From Musa acuminata AAA Group (Eukaryota; Streptophyta; Magnoliopsida; Zingiberales; Musaceae), in contig NC_088327.1 in assembly GCF_036884655.1 (NCBI RefSeq), positions 14,207,001 to 14,271,000 of the forward strand: a stretch of 64,000 nucleotides of DNA, written 5' to 3'. The notes beneath the pieces were generated by a model that worked only from the letters and a program-made list of their open reading frames with translations, was not told the origin of the DNA and did no database searches. A program made the position numbers and the translations under genes. Shown piece by piece: positions 1-11,883 of this stretch (positions are counted from its first letter, which is position 1; each line of letters opens with the position of its first letter).

Positions 1-145
1 GTTAGAAGTTCAAGAGTTCGTCGAAAGTCCGAACGTTCATCGGAAGTTCTGTCGGAACCAATCGAAAAGTCCAAGATCTTATCAAAGAAGCTCGTCAGAA
101 CTCGTCAACAAGATCGTCATAAAGTCCGGGAGCTTGCTGCCGAAC
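1..145 (+). repeat. Fragment of a Maximus/SIRE-like LTR
   Basis: This stretch is built of short related blocks of the type GTCGAAAG/ATCGGAAG and AAGTCCAAGAGCTT. The same series of blocks, in the same order and orientation, occurs inside the LTR at about 19285-19440. Similarity fades near position 145. The left limit cannot be set because it lies at the window edge. It is probably a truncated LTR copy of the same family inserted close to the 3' end of the kinase gene. Positions 146-560 hold no further coding or repeat signal that I recognise. Confidence 0.7.
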
Positions 146-568
146 TTTATACCATCCTCGAGCCCATGCCTTTGTGTGAAGTGTAACAATAAAATAGTTT
201 CGGTATGCCCAAAATAGCAGAAATGAGAAAGAACTAGTCAGGAGCATAAATTCTGAAGAAAATTGGAAACGGATATTATTACTACAGATGCTGCATGTGA
301 TTGTGAAATGGATGATTTGATCAATCATATGTCTAAATAGACAAAACAAAAGGCTTGAATCATAAAAACGACTCAATGTTTAAATTTCCAAAGGCAAAAT
401 GAGATTTACATGGTTAAGAAGAGCCTGACTACTTACTTAATAACGAAAATTCGACAATTTAACATGGACATAAATCATCGTCGACGAATATGTTAGTACA
501 CAACAATGTATTGTTGATAGAAAAACAAGCCTTGTGAAATTCTTACTAGATAGTAAAATAACATTTAC

Positions 569-1142
569 CTATGATCGCGCCACAATGCATATTCGCGTAG
601 GGTTCTTCCCCGGTCAGGATTTCCCACATAACTATTCCAAAAGAGAAAACATCAACCTAGAAATATGACCAAGACATGCTGTTAATTGGCTCTGTCTTAA
701 TTTCAACAAGCATTGCATGAGGAGACTAAAAACTGATTTCCCACATAACTATTCCTAAAGAGAAAACATCAACCTAGAAATGACCAAGACATGTTTCAAG
801 AAGCATTGCATGAGGAGACTAAAAACTGACTCTATGGAGATCACCTTTTCGGAAACCCTGCTACTGCTCCCATTCAATAGTTCCGGCGCCATCCATGGGA
901 GGGTTCCTCGCACACCACCAGAAACCAGGGTATTTCTTTTAATTCTTGACAATCCAAAATCTCCAACCTACGAAATTACACATGAAAATATCTCGTAAGC
1001 TAACTCGAAGTTTAGTAGGAAGTTAAAGATTTTTCTCCGGAATTGGACAGCATATGAGGAATAATATAGAAGATGCAACCAGCTGAAAATATATATTTTT
1101 TCACATGATGCAGATCGAGTGCATCGAAATGCATTTCTCAAG

Positions 1143-1190
<48 letters not shown>

Positions 1191-4100
1191 CGGGACCTAC
1201 CTTGCATATCGGTCGCTGGAGATCTCTAAGATTCACTAGTAAGTTGTCACATTTGAGATCAAAATGAACTATGTTCTTTGAATGCAAATATTCCATCCCA
1301 AAAGCAGCATCCATTGTGATTATAAGCTTTTTGCGATGATCAAGTGCGCTAAAGAAAAAGTAACATCATCAGCATTATCATGCAATTTTTGCACCGGTGA
1401 AAGCAATACAAGAAAATTTTATGGCCGGCTCGGCTCACCTGTCCTTCCTTAGCAGGACATGCCTGAGTGATCCATTCACCATGAACTCTGTGACGGTGGC
1501 CAATGTTCCCCCAGCACCATCTGGAACTACCCCATAAAAAGCTACCACATTTGGATGGTGAAGTTTCGAAAGAATCTGTGCCTCCCTCCAGAAGTCATTG
1601 CTCTGTAGAATGAATCGAGCAGTATTCCAGTATAATCGATCAACTCGCGAAATGCATTACGTTTTAAGTTCAGCATTACAGGTTTGCTGAAAAGTGAATA
1701 GCATGTCTGAATAGGAACTAATGGATGCAAAATTTGAAGATTTCAGGTTATTTTAAGCTTCATCAGTTTAACACTAACGTCTTAATCAGAGCCCATATAG
1801 ATTTCCTGCAACTAAAAAAAGATCAAATTTTGCATCAAAAGTCTTAACAAAGAGGCTTCTCCTATGTTGCTTATAAAAGATGAAAGTAATTGGATTGAAT
1901 TGGTGGATTTCCTAAGCAACGAATCTGATAGAACATACAAGTGAAGCCCCGCTAACTTGGAAATTTTTAGTTCATGAAAGGTAAGCAAAGTGTAACTATC
2001 AATTATCATCTAAACAAGATAGTAGTAGTATAGCTGATAACACAATAGAAGATCAGGTCACCAACAAACCAGTCGTTCTTGCTCAGAGGATCTCCCTGCG
2101 AAGCAGCTTTTTTTGATACGTTTGATTGCAACATCTGTTCCCCGCCACTTTCCATGGTAGACAGTTCCAAAAGTACCAGATCCCAGTTCATGTAGCTCCT
2201 CAAGATCAGCATTTTTTATAATCTGAACATAAATAAGAATTTTAGCAGCATATCCAAGCACCTTGTTTTGTTAGCAACCAAGAGTTTTGAAGCCACTTTG
2301 TATGATAGGCGACAAAAATGATCGGTGGTTTACAGATCTTGTGCTCACCAAACATAAAACCTAGGACATCATGAAGCTTTCCATGACAAACGACTAATTG
2401 ATCTTATTCGACACATGGAAGTTCCTTTTTTCTTTTTCTTCATTTTTTTTTTTTTTTTTGCACAAGGACATGTTGTGAAACCATATGCAGAAAACATTTT
2501 AACTTTCTTTCTTGGACATAACACTCTTTCATACACAATAATGCTTACAGTAAGATCCTAATTATATATTTGAGGGGACTATAGAAAAAGGACATACAAA
2601 AAAGGTCCATGAAACCTTACTGTAGAAGAAGAGGCAACAAAAACAAAAAAAGAAATTTTTATTACTATATATCGGTACCACATTTATAATTTGTGAACAA
2701 TACATTGAACCAAGTCTAAGTATGACTGTCAGTATAAACATTTGTCTTGAGTATGACTGTCAGTAAGTGTTAAGAACTGAGCTTATCAATCAAAGAACAG
2801 AGCATTGTCAATTGAGAAAACTTTAGTTATGCTATTTAGTTACTTGTTGAGAATGGTAACAGTTGAGCATATGTTAAAAGTCTATGAAATCCTTCATTTG
2901 ATGAGGAATACTCATCACAAAATTTGCAAACTATGTTATGAACCAAAAGGAAGCTTTAGTCTCAAAATAATTGAAATAGTTGCAGAACCAATTAGCAAGC
3001 TGTTGCAGAAAATATAACCTGCAGTTCAGATTGTAGAACATTAACATTTTTACCTGCAAACCATAGATCCCAGCTTCTATTTCTGCTATCGCAGCATCAC
3101 TTATAGATTCGTCCAGTTCTCTTACTCCAGCTTTCATATCCTGGATTTTAGATATTCAGCCACCATATCTAATATAAGGAATCGAATTAACCATCTTAAG
3201 AACCAAGTACAATAAAATCCATTTTTACCTCATTTTCAGACTCTGCTGGATAGATCCCAGCATCAGTCACTTTTGGCAATAAGGAATCATCATTTTCTGC
3301 ATCTTTAACAGTCTCACGAAGTACATGGGGAACAACCACTGCTGAAAACAGGATGGATGACGGAACAGCATGAGTTACATCCTCGACCGTAACAATTCCC
3401 TCGATTGGATGTTTGTCATGCATCTCGTGTACAGATTGTTTGCCATTCTCTTTCAACTGCTTGTGACCGCAGAAGCCATTTTCCTTTACAGTGCAACCTG
3501 AATCTGAAAAATCAACAACGCTTTGATCAAGGCAAGAAACTTCTCTCTCTGAATTTTCAGTGATAGCAGGAGTCCATGACAAAAACCAATTAGGAAGGTC
3601 GTGGTCAAGCAAGTCCTGGTCGAGATCACCATATTCTTGGTTATTCTTCATATTCTGAGATATTATGACAGATGGAAAATGAGAGACAGGGGCATTTGAT
3701 GGCATGTCGACCACGCCATTTGAGTCTCTGTCACCAGAGCTTTCTCTAGCCATCTGTTCGGCAGATTTCTTCTGGTTCACTGTTTCTGAAGAATCCTTAG
3801 GCCAGGGAACAGGAGATACAGCAATGATGTTTCCACCTTCACATGCAAAATCACAATTTAACAGCTGATATGATTCGCCATGCTGACCATTAACCTTTCC
3901 ACAATTTTTCACAGATATGTCTTGTATGCATCCATCGATTTGCTCATTAGAACAGTGCTCCATATGATTATCTGGATCAGAAGTTAAAACGATTGAAGAT
4001 GCAGGAACAGAGGTTTCTAGCGCCTCTAACTCTTCAGAAGAAAGACGAGCTTCAAGCAATCTGCATTCTTTCATGGAAGTTTCTGATTCTTCAGAATGAT

Positions 4101-5856
4101 TATTTTGACGAGTCTTGTTATCCTGAGGGTGTATAGCCTGCATAATATTATCATAAGAACATCCATGTAGCAAATCCTGATCTACCAATTCTTTATTCCG
4201 ATGCTCCTTATCTGTAAAGTCTAGAGTCTGATAATGAAAATAATTTATACCACATAGCTCTGGCTGCTGAGAAAAGCGAACCTGAGCATCGGTAGGCATG
4301 GTTCCTTGTGATTCAAAGAGAAGACTCGGTCGCGGCCTTGATCCTTCCGCCAAGTTACCTACGCGTAGCTCAGAGTATGGTGATACCTTCGTGTATGGTT
4401 TCATTGTTTCATGCTGATTCTGAAGAAATGAATCAGAACACTCATGAGACGCAATTTGAAAGGCAGCAAGTGAAACATCTGATCCTGTTACCCAACCCAA
4501 GTTTTCTGCTGCCCGTCCAAGATGTCTTTTTGAATCAAAAGATATATCCATTGCAGGAGGTATTTCACAACGAGGATATGCAGCAAGGTTGGTTTCACTG
4601 TGGGTAAACAGCGGCTTAACCAAGCCTTTCATCTGACTGTGATCTTGTAATGGTGCTACCGCATGGGATCTGAGTGGCAGATCAACATCAGTATGTGAGT
4701 TATCATGAAGCTTTGCTCCTGCGGCGCTTGGAGAATACCCTGTATCGAAAACATAATAACTCCCCAATGGTTGCAGGGGCTTTATCTGATCATCCACGGA
4801 TTGCTCCTGAGGATATCTCGTATCTCGTTGCTGAATTGGCTTTGGAGAAAAAGGAGGTGATTGGAATGGGGACTTCAGTCCACTTGGAGAGTTAATAAAG
4901 AACTGAGGGGAAAGATGATGATTGAAGATTCCGATACCGTTTTGGGCCTTCGCCCCATCGAGTGCATCGAATTGAGGACAAGAAGGAGACTCTTTGTGCA
5001 AACTTGGAGAATCATCCAGATGACATCCCATTTGACCTGAGAAGCTATTTCTTCTCGAGTTCTTTCTCGGGCTCGGGTCTAGCATGTTATTAACGGCGAC
5101 AACATACTGATACTCTGAGTTGCTCTGCAGTCCTAATGAATCTAGACAAGTGTTCTCAGACTCATTGAGAAAGATAAGAAATAATCGGAGTCGCTGTGAA
5201 GCATCAGCCTTTTCAACCCCATAGTGCTCTTCCATCATATTCTGCAGGTCCTCGTCCGAAGCAACAGATATCAAAGCATCTAGTTCTTCACCTGGAAGCT
5301 GATACTTGATCGTATGAGGTTGCTTGCAAATGCCAAAAGTTTTATGCATCAGTTCTTTCCATGTAACATTCTTACCCATGGAAACGATTCGAGTTTCACC
5401 ACCGACGTACCTCAGTTTCCCATCTCCTGGTCTTGGCAAGATCTTTCCACCAAAGCTGCACAGGAGCTTCAACTTCCCAGACTGAGGGCTACTCGAGGCT
5501 GCAGATCCCTGACAGTCGTGACGACAAACTTGAATTGGCCGTAAAAATGAACAGGTTTCAGAATGCTCATCCCGATACTTGTCAGACACCCTCTGATCAT
5601 CCTCAGTAGGACTTTTGTTGGTCTGACTCCGATCAGCGTAGTATCCCATACACTCGACATCCATCACATGCCCTGTGGCCGAACTAGAATTTGAAACCTC
5701 AGAATATACTGTAGAAACTGATCTTCTCAGACCAAGAAGACATGTCAGATCTTCATAGCCTGAATGGAAATTCTGGTAATTGTTACAACCATCTCTTTTT
5801 ATACGTCCTCGATCCATTTTGTGTGGAAGTGGCTCAAACTTGAAGAAACTCCACAA
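569..5856 (-). CDS. PB1-domain Raf-like protein kinase (MAPKKK, Raf subfamily), 3' end outside window
   Basis: Predicted cytosolic serine/threonine kinase of the plant PB1-Raf group. Exons on the minus strand: 5856-3229, 3140-3054, 2222-2070, 1602-1439, 1348-1201, 967-845 and 656-569; all junctions keep frame and carry splice motifs. The PB1 domain lies at about residues 128-225 (starts [12 protein letters not shown]). A long Ser/Pro/Asn-rich, probably disordered region follows to about 875. The kinase domain begins near 905 with glycine loop GSGTFG (919-924), VAIK lysine (939), HFDLKCDN catalytic loop (1039) and DFG (1063-1065). HFD instead of HRD is usual in this subfamily. Exon 7 ends after one base of a codon, so at least one more exon (kinase C-lobe end) lies beyond position 1. 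A second start, MDRGRIKR at residue 14 (position 5817), is equally plausible. Family identity is firm; substrate is unknown. Confidence 0.9.
621..829. repeat. Imperfect tandem duplication covering part of kinase exon 7
   Basis: Positions 621-737 are repeated at 738-829 with small differences, including a shorter middle in the second unit. Each unit carries the 5' part of exon 7 (minus strand), its splice acceptor and adjacent intron sequence. The 621-737 unit joins the rest of the exon. The 738-829 unit is followed by intron sequence and so is an orphan partial exon inside intron 6. Confidence 0.85.
1143..1177. repeat. (AT)n microsatellite in kinase intron
   Basis: About 17 AT units followed by short ATGT units, in the intron between the exons ending at 1201 and starting at 967. 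It is likely to be length-variable. Confidence 0.9.
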
Positions 5857-6718
5857 ACAATTCCTCTCCTATTAGATCATATACATACCAAGGCACATGA
5901 ACTAGAGACCAAATGGATATGGTACGCCATGGTTGTCCATCATATGGATCGTATAACATCTAAAACACGCGTCCCCCTCCATCTCTTACATTTTGGATAT
6001 TCACCCGATGCTACTTTCTGAACCCAAGTAATGGATTCTGGCATCAGAATTTGGCTGTAGCGATTCTTATCACCCTAAGCTTCTAATATACCCATCAACT
6101 TTCCAAATTGCTTAAAAGAAGCAATCCCTAGAGACGATTCTGTCACCTACACACACGATCACCAAGTTGTTTACAGAAGAAGCAGCTCTTTTTGCAGCAC
6201 AATTTAGATACCTGCAAACATCTATCCAACATTACCACGGGACCAAGGCAAAAGAGCTTTCACCTCTCAAGACGCAGAACTCGATACATATCCAGCGCAA
6301 TTCAAAGTACGCAACCAAAAACAGAGAATCGATCGGTGAAGTCGAGGAACAGAACTCAACAAGGGGGAAACAAAGGGTCGCATCGATCGGGAATCGTGCC
6401 CTTCGAAAAGGCAATACCGACTCGCAAGAAGGGATCTTTAGGATCTAAAAGCTTGTATTTTTTTTTAGGGGGGAAATCGAGAGAGTACCTGCGGCGAAGT
6501 TTTCCGGCATCGATCAGCAAACCCGCACCGGAATTCAGGACAAATCTGATGGGAAAAGGAGTGGATTATGGAACAAAAAATTCCTCCTTTCTCCCATCAT
6601 TTTCCTCCCTTCCCTTCGTTTAGAGCGACGGAATAACTAGAGCTCCGAAGGTCAAGGGAGGAAGGACACACATGAGGAGAAGGCGGCATCGATAAAGGCA
6701 AGTGGATTTACCGCGCTC

Positions 6719-6751
<33 letters not shown>

Positions 6752-6760
6752 CCCCCACAA
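5857..6760 (-). promoter_or_regulatory. 5' leader and proximal promoter of the PB1-Raf kinase
   Basis: No protein gene is evident here. On the minus strand there is a good splice donor, CGCCGCAG followed by GTACTC, with the exon ending at 6489; it fits a non-coding leader exon spliced towards the coding exon at 5856. A second possible donor (TTTGCAG/GTATCT) is at about 6212, so alternative leader splicing is possible. A CT-rich tract at 6718-6755 (GA-rich on the gene strand) sits near the likely transcription start, as is common in plant leaders. The exact start site cannot be seen. Confidence 0.45.
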
Positions 6761-7240
6761 CACGACGTGTCGTGGAATTTGCGTAATCGCTTTATGTTGG
6801 AAGCTAATAAATGGTCTTTAAATAAGTGGAAATGCCTTCTTGGAGTCGATGGAAAGCGTTCCACGTCGGCAGATCCGTCCCCGCAGCTGATTCGTAATGC
6901 AATCAACCTAAAAGGATGCATATAATAAGATACCATCCACCGGCCATGTTTTGTCGGAATGCTTCACGTCCCAAACAACACTTTCTAATTCTAATTAAAT
7001 AATAGCATGAAATATGTCATATTCGAATGGAAAATATATATATATTAAATAATAAAATAATTCTATTCATCATAAATTCAGCTTAAATATTTATTTTCTA
7101 ATTTATGGAGTATTTGTTTTAATTTAAGATTACAGTTATATAAATATGAAATTGACCGTTTGAATAGACTGTTTACTGTTGTGATGGTGAAAATATCAAA
7201 AACATTTTTTGCCATTTATTTATCTTAAAATTAGTTATTT
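6761..7240. other. AT-rich intergenic spacer
   Basis: No gene seen. The sequence becomes strongly AT-rich from about 6980, with short TATATA runs, and probably belongs to the upstream region of the minus-strand kinase gene. Confidence 0.6.
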
Positions 7241-8291
7241 GGGCTTTGTTGGTGACCAAATCGATTCAAGTGCGGCTCGTTCGGCTCGGGAACGAACTAC
7301 CGTCGAACCGACTCGCCGACGCCGGTTGTTGTCATCATCATTCTTATTTCTTTCTGCTGTGAATCCAATAGATGTGAGCCAACACTGCTTCTCGTACGCT
7401 AAGTCGGTGGTTAAATCATGTCGTCGTCCTTCCACCGCCTTCACGACCATATAATCGGTCGCAATCGTCATATTTCATCGCTGTGCCCGGTCTCCCTCTT
7501 CTGCTTGATCCCTACATGTCGCCGTCGACGCCGACTCTGATATTTCCCTCCTCCTCCTCCCAGTGGTGGCCACTCATCCGCATACGCATACGCATCCAAG
7601 ACTCCCCGCGGCTCCGCCACCTCGCCAAGTACGCAGACATCCTCGAGGCCAAGGTTTCGACGCCGGCGACTCCCTGATCGGCATCCGGGTCCATCGGGAT
7701 CTGCAACAGAGTAGCCTGTGCCCCAGTATGCACTTCCGTAGCCACTTGACAAACCGATGATTCTCCCCTGTGGCCGCGGAGGAGACCTAGCCGGCGAGTC
7801 CATCGCCGGAGTTCCGATCGGAACTACAGTAACCAAGAGACGCGTCTCCGTTGTTCCTCCGCGCGGCAAACCCTCGACCGAGGGATAAAAAACCCTCTTT
7901 AGATCCGAAGGCAATACGTCGAATCCGGTATTGCCTTCGGATCCAAGGGTTTTGCCGCCCTTCCGGCGTCAATCCAGGGCCTCAAGCACGACTCCGCCAT
8001 ACGAGAGGGGCGGATCCCTGCGACGGAAGGACCCGACGGCGTCAAGAAAACAAAGAGAGAGAAGTCGGGAGTGACGAACGCGGCGAGAGGGGACGACGAG
8101 GAGAAGCGCATAACAACCTATCCATCCGTCGCTTCCGACTCATGGCACGCATCTTCACGGCGCCCATCAGGATGGTATGCGCATCTCAAAGCATCAAGAT
8201 GCAATGTGTAAGGATGCCGCCTCGGAACAAAGCCGCTGGTCGCACAGCGCGCCCACTCACAAAGCTCCGTGAAGGAGACACGTCAGCGTAG
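7241..8291. other. GC-rich block with unassigned open frames
   Basis: A sharply GC-richer block between AT-rich spacers. Open frames of 148 codons (7914-7468, minus) and 146 codons (7851-8291, plus) exist, but both are low-complexity (Arg/Pro/Gly-rich), overlap on opposite strands and match no family I recognise. In GC-rich DNA such frames arise by chance. It could be a decayed gene or transposon remnant, or a CpG-rich promoter region shared by flanking genes. I make no protein call. Confidence 0.3.
7889..7953. repeat. Inverted repeat (hairpin-forming), arms about 26-29 nt
   Basis: The left arm 7889-7917 (AAAACCCTC...GGCAATAC) and right arm 7928-7953 (GTATTGCC...GGGTTTT) are nearly perfect reverse complements around GATCCGAAGGCAATAC, separated by a 10-nt loop. 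The left arm has about three extra bases near the base of the stem. It could be a fold-back element, a small-RNA precursor or a by-product of rearrangement. Confidence 0.8.
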
Positions 8292-8581
8292 AGTCGTCAA
8301 AACAAAGAAGATGGAAGTCCTTGTCATGTTATATATATTTCCAAGAAAGTATATAATTAATTGGTTATGTGGGAGATATGATAAATCTAATTGCGCCTCA
8401 AAAATAAAAAGGAGAAGAAGAAGAAGAAGATAGCATGTAATTTGATTTTGTTTGATATAATTTTTTTTTGTTAAAATATCTTATTTTTCTTGGAGGGCTT
8501 CGATTGAAACCTTCAAACTCAACCTTTTCTCCTCAAATTTAATGTATTTGTTTCAATTTTTTTTCCTGAATTTATTGAGTG

Positions 8582-8585
<4 letters not shown>

Positions 8586-8662
<77 letters not shown>
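8586..8662. repeat. (CT)n microsatellite
   Basis: About 38 CT units with one interruption (CCCTC near 8634). Confidence 0.95.
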
Positions 8663-9012
8663 ATCCAGTTATACACTTTTGTCTATATAGATAAATTGTT
8701 TAACTTTGCAGATGGATCAAGAAAGTATATGATGAACATAGATGTGATAATAACTAGTTCTCAAGTTCTTTATATTAAAGAAAAATATAATTAATTATTA
8801 TGCCATCTTTCTTTCTCTTAGAAAAAGATGAGTGAAAGGTACTAAACCCAGAAGACTAGTGATTCAAATCCCCATCCTTCATTTATGGATGAGTTAGCTA
8901 ATGCATGAAATGAGTAAATGAAATTTATAAGTACTGCAAGCCCTACTCCTTATTCTATGAATGTTTATGTATAAAGAAAAACTCTCAAACTCCAACATAA
9001 GTAAACATGAAC

Positions 9013-9049
<37 letters not shown>

Positions 9050-9063
9050 CATCATCATCATCA
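9013..9063. repeat. (AAT)n-(ATC)n compound microsatellite
   Basis: About 12 AAT units followed directly by ATC units. Confidence 0.95.
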
Positions 9064-10390
9064 ACTTAATCTCTTCTCTGCATAGAGTATAAGATATAAG
9101 ATATAATTGAGATGTTATGATGAAATTAAACATAGTGCATATAAGATATAAGATAGTGCTTAAAAAAAAAGATAATTAAGATTCCATCACTAGATAGCCT
9201 TCACTTTGTGAGAATAAACATAGTGTCATCTGTCCTCCCCACATCTACAAGAATCTTCTGTAAAGAAACCCTGGTTTAGGTTCAACTGTGGTCACAGAAT
9301 CCCTAGGAAGCCATGAAGAAGTTGCAAGTATAGACACTATTATACCCACAAAGAAATCATATGCAGTCTGATAGTGGTGAAAGATCCAAGGCAAGGTGGA
9401 GCAGTGACAATCCATGCATCCCTATCCAACCAATCCTTCATCCATAACACAAAGTTACAGCACACATTCCCATGATCTTTAGGAACTTAGGGTTTGGGAA
9501 ATGCCATGCATATTAAAAGAAGAGAGACTAAGCTGCATGCGTCCACATACTTCCTCACCATGGATCCTGAATCCAAAATAAGGAGGTGGGAGTCACCATC
9601 ACTCCCTTTCATCCTCCAAACCAGGTTCTGTTCATCGGTGAGCAATGGCATCCACCTTTTCTAAAGGGTCTGTTCTACCTTAAAGGAACTGCACAAAAAT
9701 ATACTTTGATCTGCTAATCTGCAAAGAGATTATATGAATGACATCTGATCATGCATACACACCTTACAGTTCCATATTTCATTTTGCTGAATGACAAGAT
9801 ACATGGAGGATTGATTGTTTTAGCAGTGACAGATGAATCTAATTTAGCTTTCTGCTCATGCCAGCTAAAAACTTGGATGAACCTCAAAGTCAGAAGACTA
9901 TGACATGTATCCTGAGATGATGGATCTTGTCATTTTGTCTCTTTATCCAAAAGTTACATGAAACTTCAATGCTGGGTGTTCTTCAAGTTCTCCACATGGA
10001 ATTCATCTTTCATGAATGATTTCTTTGCCTTGGATGCAGCAGTAAAAGGAAAGGAATTTGACTGCCAAGGCAAACAGTAATAACTGTAACCGTCATCCCA
10101 AATCTATGTTTGTGTTTCTAGGTGAGACTTTGGATGATATGTATGATTCCTTCCTGCTGCTTTTCCACAATACAACATTAAGAAACCAGGGGCTTAATTC
10201 TTTGAATTGTGGAATAACATGATTAGATCTTTTCCCGAAGAATACAATGTCAAGAGCTCTCGTGTTCTTGTTGATTTCTTGATAGACTTTGGATAACCTT
10301 GTCAAACATGCTTCACCCACATTAAATTAATGGCGGAGGAGATGAAGGCCGCTCATGACCTTCACATGGAGCTCTTGCGTTGCCCCCAGC

Positions 10391-10398
10391 TATTTATA
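10391..10398 (+). promoter_or_regulatory. TATA box of the YUCCA gene
   Basis: TATTTATA is followed about 77 bp later by the ATG at 10468. A start of transcription about 30 bp downstream (near 10425) would leave a leader of about 45 nt. This favours the ATG at 10468 over the in-frame ATG at 10330, which lies upstream of the TATA box. Confidence 0.6.
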
Positions 10399-10467
10399 GA
10401 CCCATCAACCTCCCTGCCTCATCTACACCTCCGTCTACTGGTCTCCTCCTTCCTCACCTGTTTGATC

Positions 10468-11883
10468 ATGGCCCATTCGTCCGACCACCGTGACAGCTTC
10501 AAGAGGAGATGCAAATGGGTTAACGGCCCTCTCATTGTAGGAGCCGGCCCTTCGGGTTTGGCCGTGGGTGCGTGCCTCAAGGAGCATGGCGTCCCCTTCG
10601 TGATCCTTGAGAGGTCAAACAGCATCGCCTCCCTGTGGCGAAACCGCACCTACGATCGCCTAAAGCTCCATCTCCCCAAGCAGTTCTGCCAGCTTCCCAA
10701 GCTCCCCTTCCCCGTCGACTTCCCCGAGTACCCCACCAAGGACCAGTTCATAGACTACTTGGAGTCCTACGCCGCACGCTTCGAGCTGAATCCACAGTTC
10801 AATGAGACAGCGCAGTCGGCGAAGTTCGACGACACGTGCGGTATGTGGCGCGTCAGGACCGCCGCCAGCTGCAACGCCGAGGTGGAGTACATTTGCCAGT
10901 GGCTGGTCGTGGCCACGGGGGAGAATGCAGAGTGCGTGATCCCGGAGATGGAAGGACTGAAGGAGTTCGGCGGGCAGGTGATTCACGCGAGCGACTACAG
11001 GTCCGGCGAGGCCTACCGGGGAAAGCAAGTCCTCGTGGTGGGCTATGGCAACTCCGGCATGGAGGTCTGCGTCGATCTCTGCCACCACAATTCCTTCCCC
11101 GTCATGGTCGTCCGCGACTCGGTAAACGCTTATCCACATCTTACTGCTGCATAATGCCCCGCTAACTCTGGTCACTGATCGGGCTACTGATCTGATCACC
11201 AGGTACATGTTCTACCGAGAGAGATTTGCAAGAAATCGACGTTCGAGTTGGCTGTTCTGTTGATGAAATGGTTTCCGGTCAAGTTGGTCGACAGGATTCT
11301 GCTGGCCTTGTCGTGGATGATACTGGGGAACATGGAGGAATACGGCCTGAAACGACCATCTCTTGGTCCCTTGGAGCTCAAACACAAGCAGGGGAAGACG
11401 CCGGTTCTCGATCTGGGAGCGCTGGGGAAGATCAAATCCGGTGAGATAAAGGTGGTTCCTGGAATCAAGCGGCTCTTGCATGGCGGTGTGGAGCTGGTCG
11501 ATGGCCGCGTCATTGATGTCGACTCGGTCGTTCTTGCCACTGGCTACTACAGCAACGTTCCTTCATGGTTGCAGGCAAGTCGAACTCTCACTGTAACAAC
11601 AGAACTCCTCCATAATCTTCTCAGCTTTCGGAGAAGCATTGAAGTCGAATGTTTGCAGGACACTGACTGCTTCAACAAGGATGGTTTTCCGAAGCAGCCA
11701 TTCCCGAACGGGTGGAAAGGGAAGACAGGGCTTTATGCTGTTGGATTCACAAAGAGAGGGTTGGCCGGTGCATCTCATGATGCAGTGAAGGTAGCAGAGG
11801 ACATTGGCAGGGTGTGGAGAGAGGAAACTAAGCAGGCAAAGCATATCATTGCCTGCCATAGGAGATGCATCTCGCAGATCTGA
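10468..11883 (+). CDS. YUC: YUCCA-type flavin monooxygenase (indole-3-pyruvate to auxin)
   Basis: YUCCA enzymes convert indole-3-pyruvate to indole-3-acetic acid using FAD, NADPH and O2, the last step of the main auxin pathway. Exons 10468-11121, 11203-11574 and 11659-11883 give 416 residues, normal for the family. The FAD motif GAGPSG is at 25-30, the NADPH motif GYGNSG at 192-197 and the ATGY motif at 330-333. [14 protein letters not shown], the VHVLPRE start of exon 2 and [11 protein letters not shown] near the C terminus are hallmark YUCCA stretches. The frame is open upstream to 10330 (46 more residues), but a TATA box inside that extension argues against using it. Intron 2 has a GC donor (CAG/GCAAGT); no GT alternative keeps frame. 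A broken duplicate follows at 13565. The paralog number within the YUCCA family is not resolved. Confidence 0.95.

Larger units (their letters stand above)
8292..10390. other. Intergenic region upstream of YUCCA
   Basis: No coding exon is recognisable. It holds a (CT)n microsatellite and an (AAT)n/(ATC)n microsatellite, described separately. One TGTCTC auxin-response-type hexamer occurs at 9936-9941, about 530 bp before the YUCCA start codon. A single hexamer is expected by chance in a region this long, so regulation by auxin cannot be claimed. Confidence 0.5.

Noticed and set aside
9936..9941. TGTCTC auxin-response hexamer upstream of YUCCA
   Set aside because: A single six-base match in 2 kb is expected by chance.
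10660..11208. 182-codon minus-strand frame across YUCCA exon 1
   Set aside because: It is antisense to a clear YUCCA exon and is open only because of GC-rich codon use.
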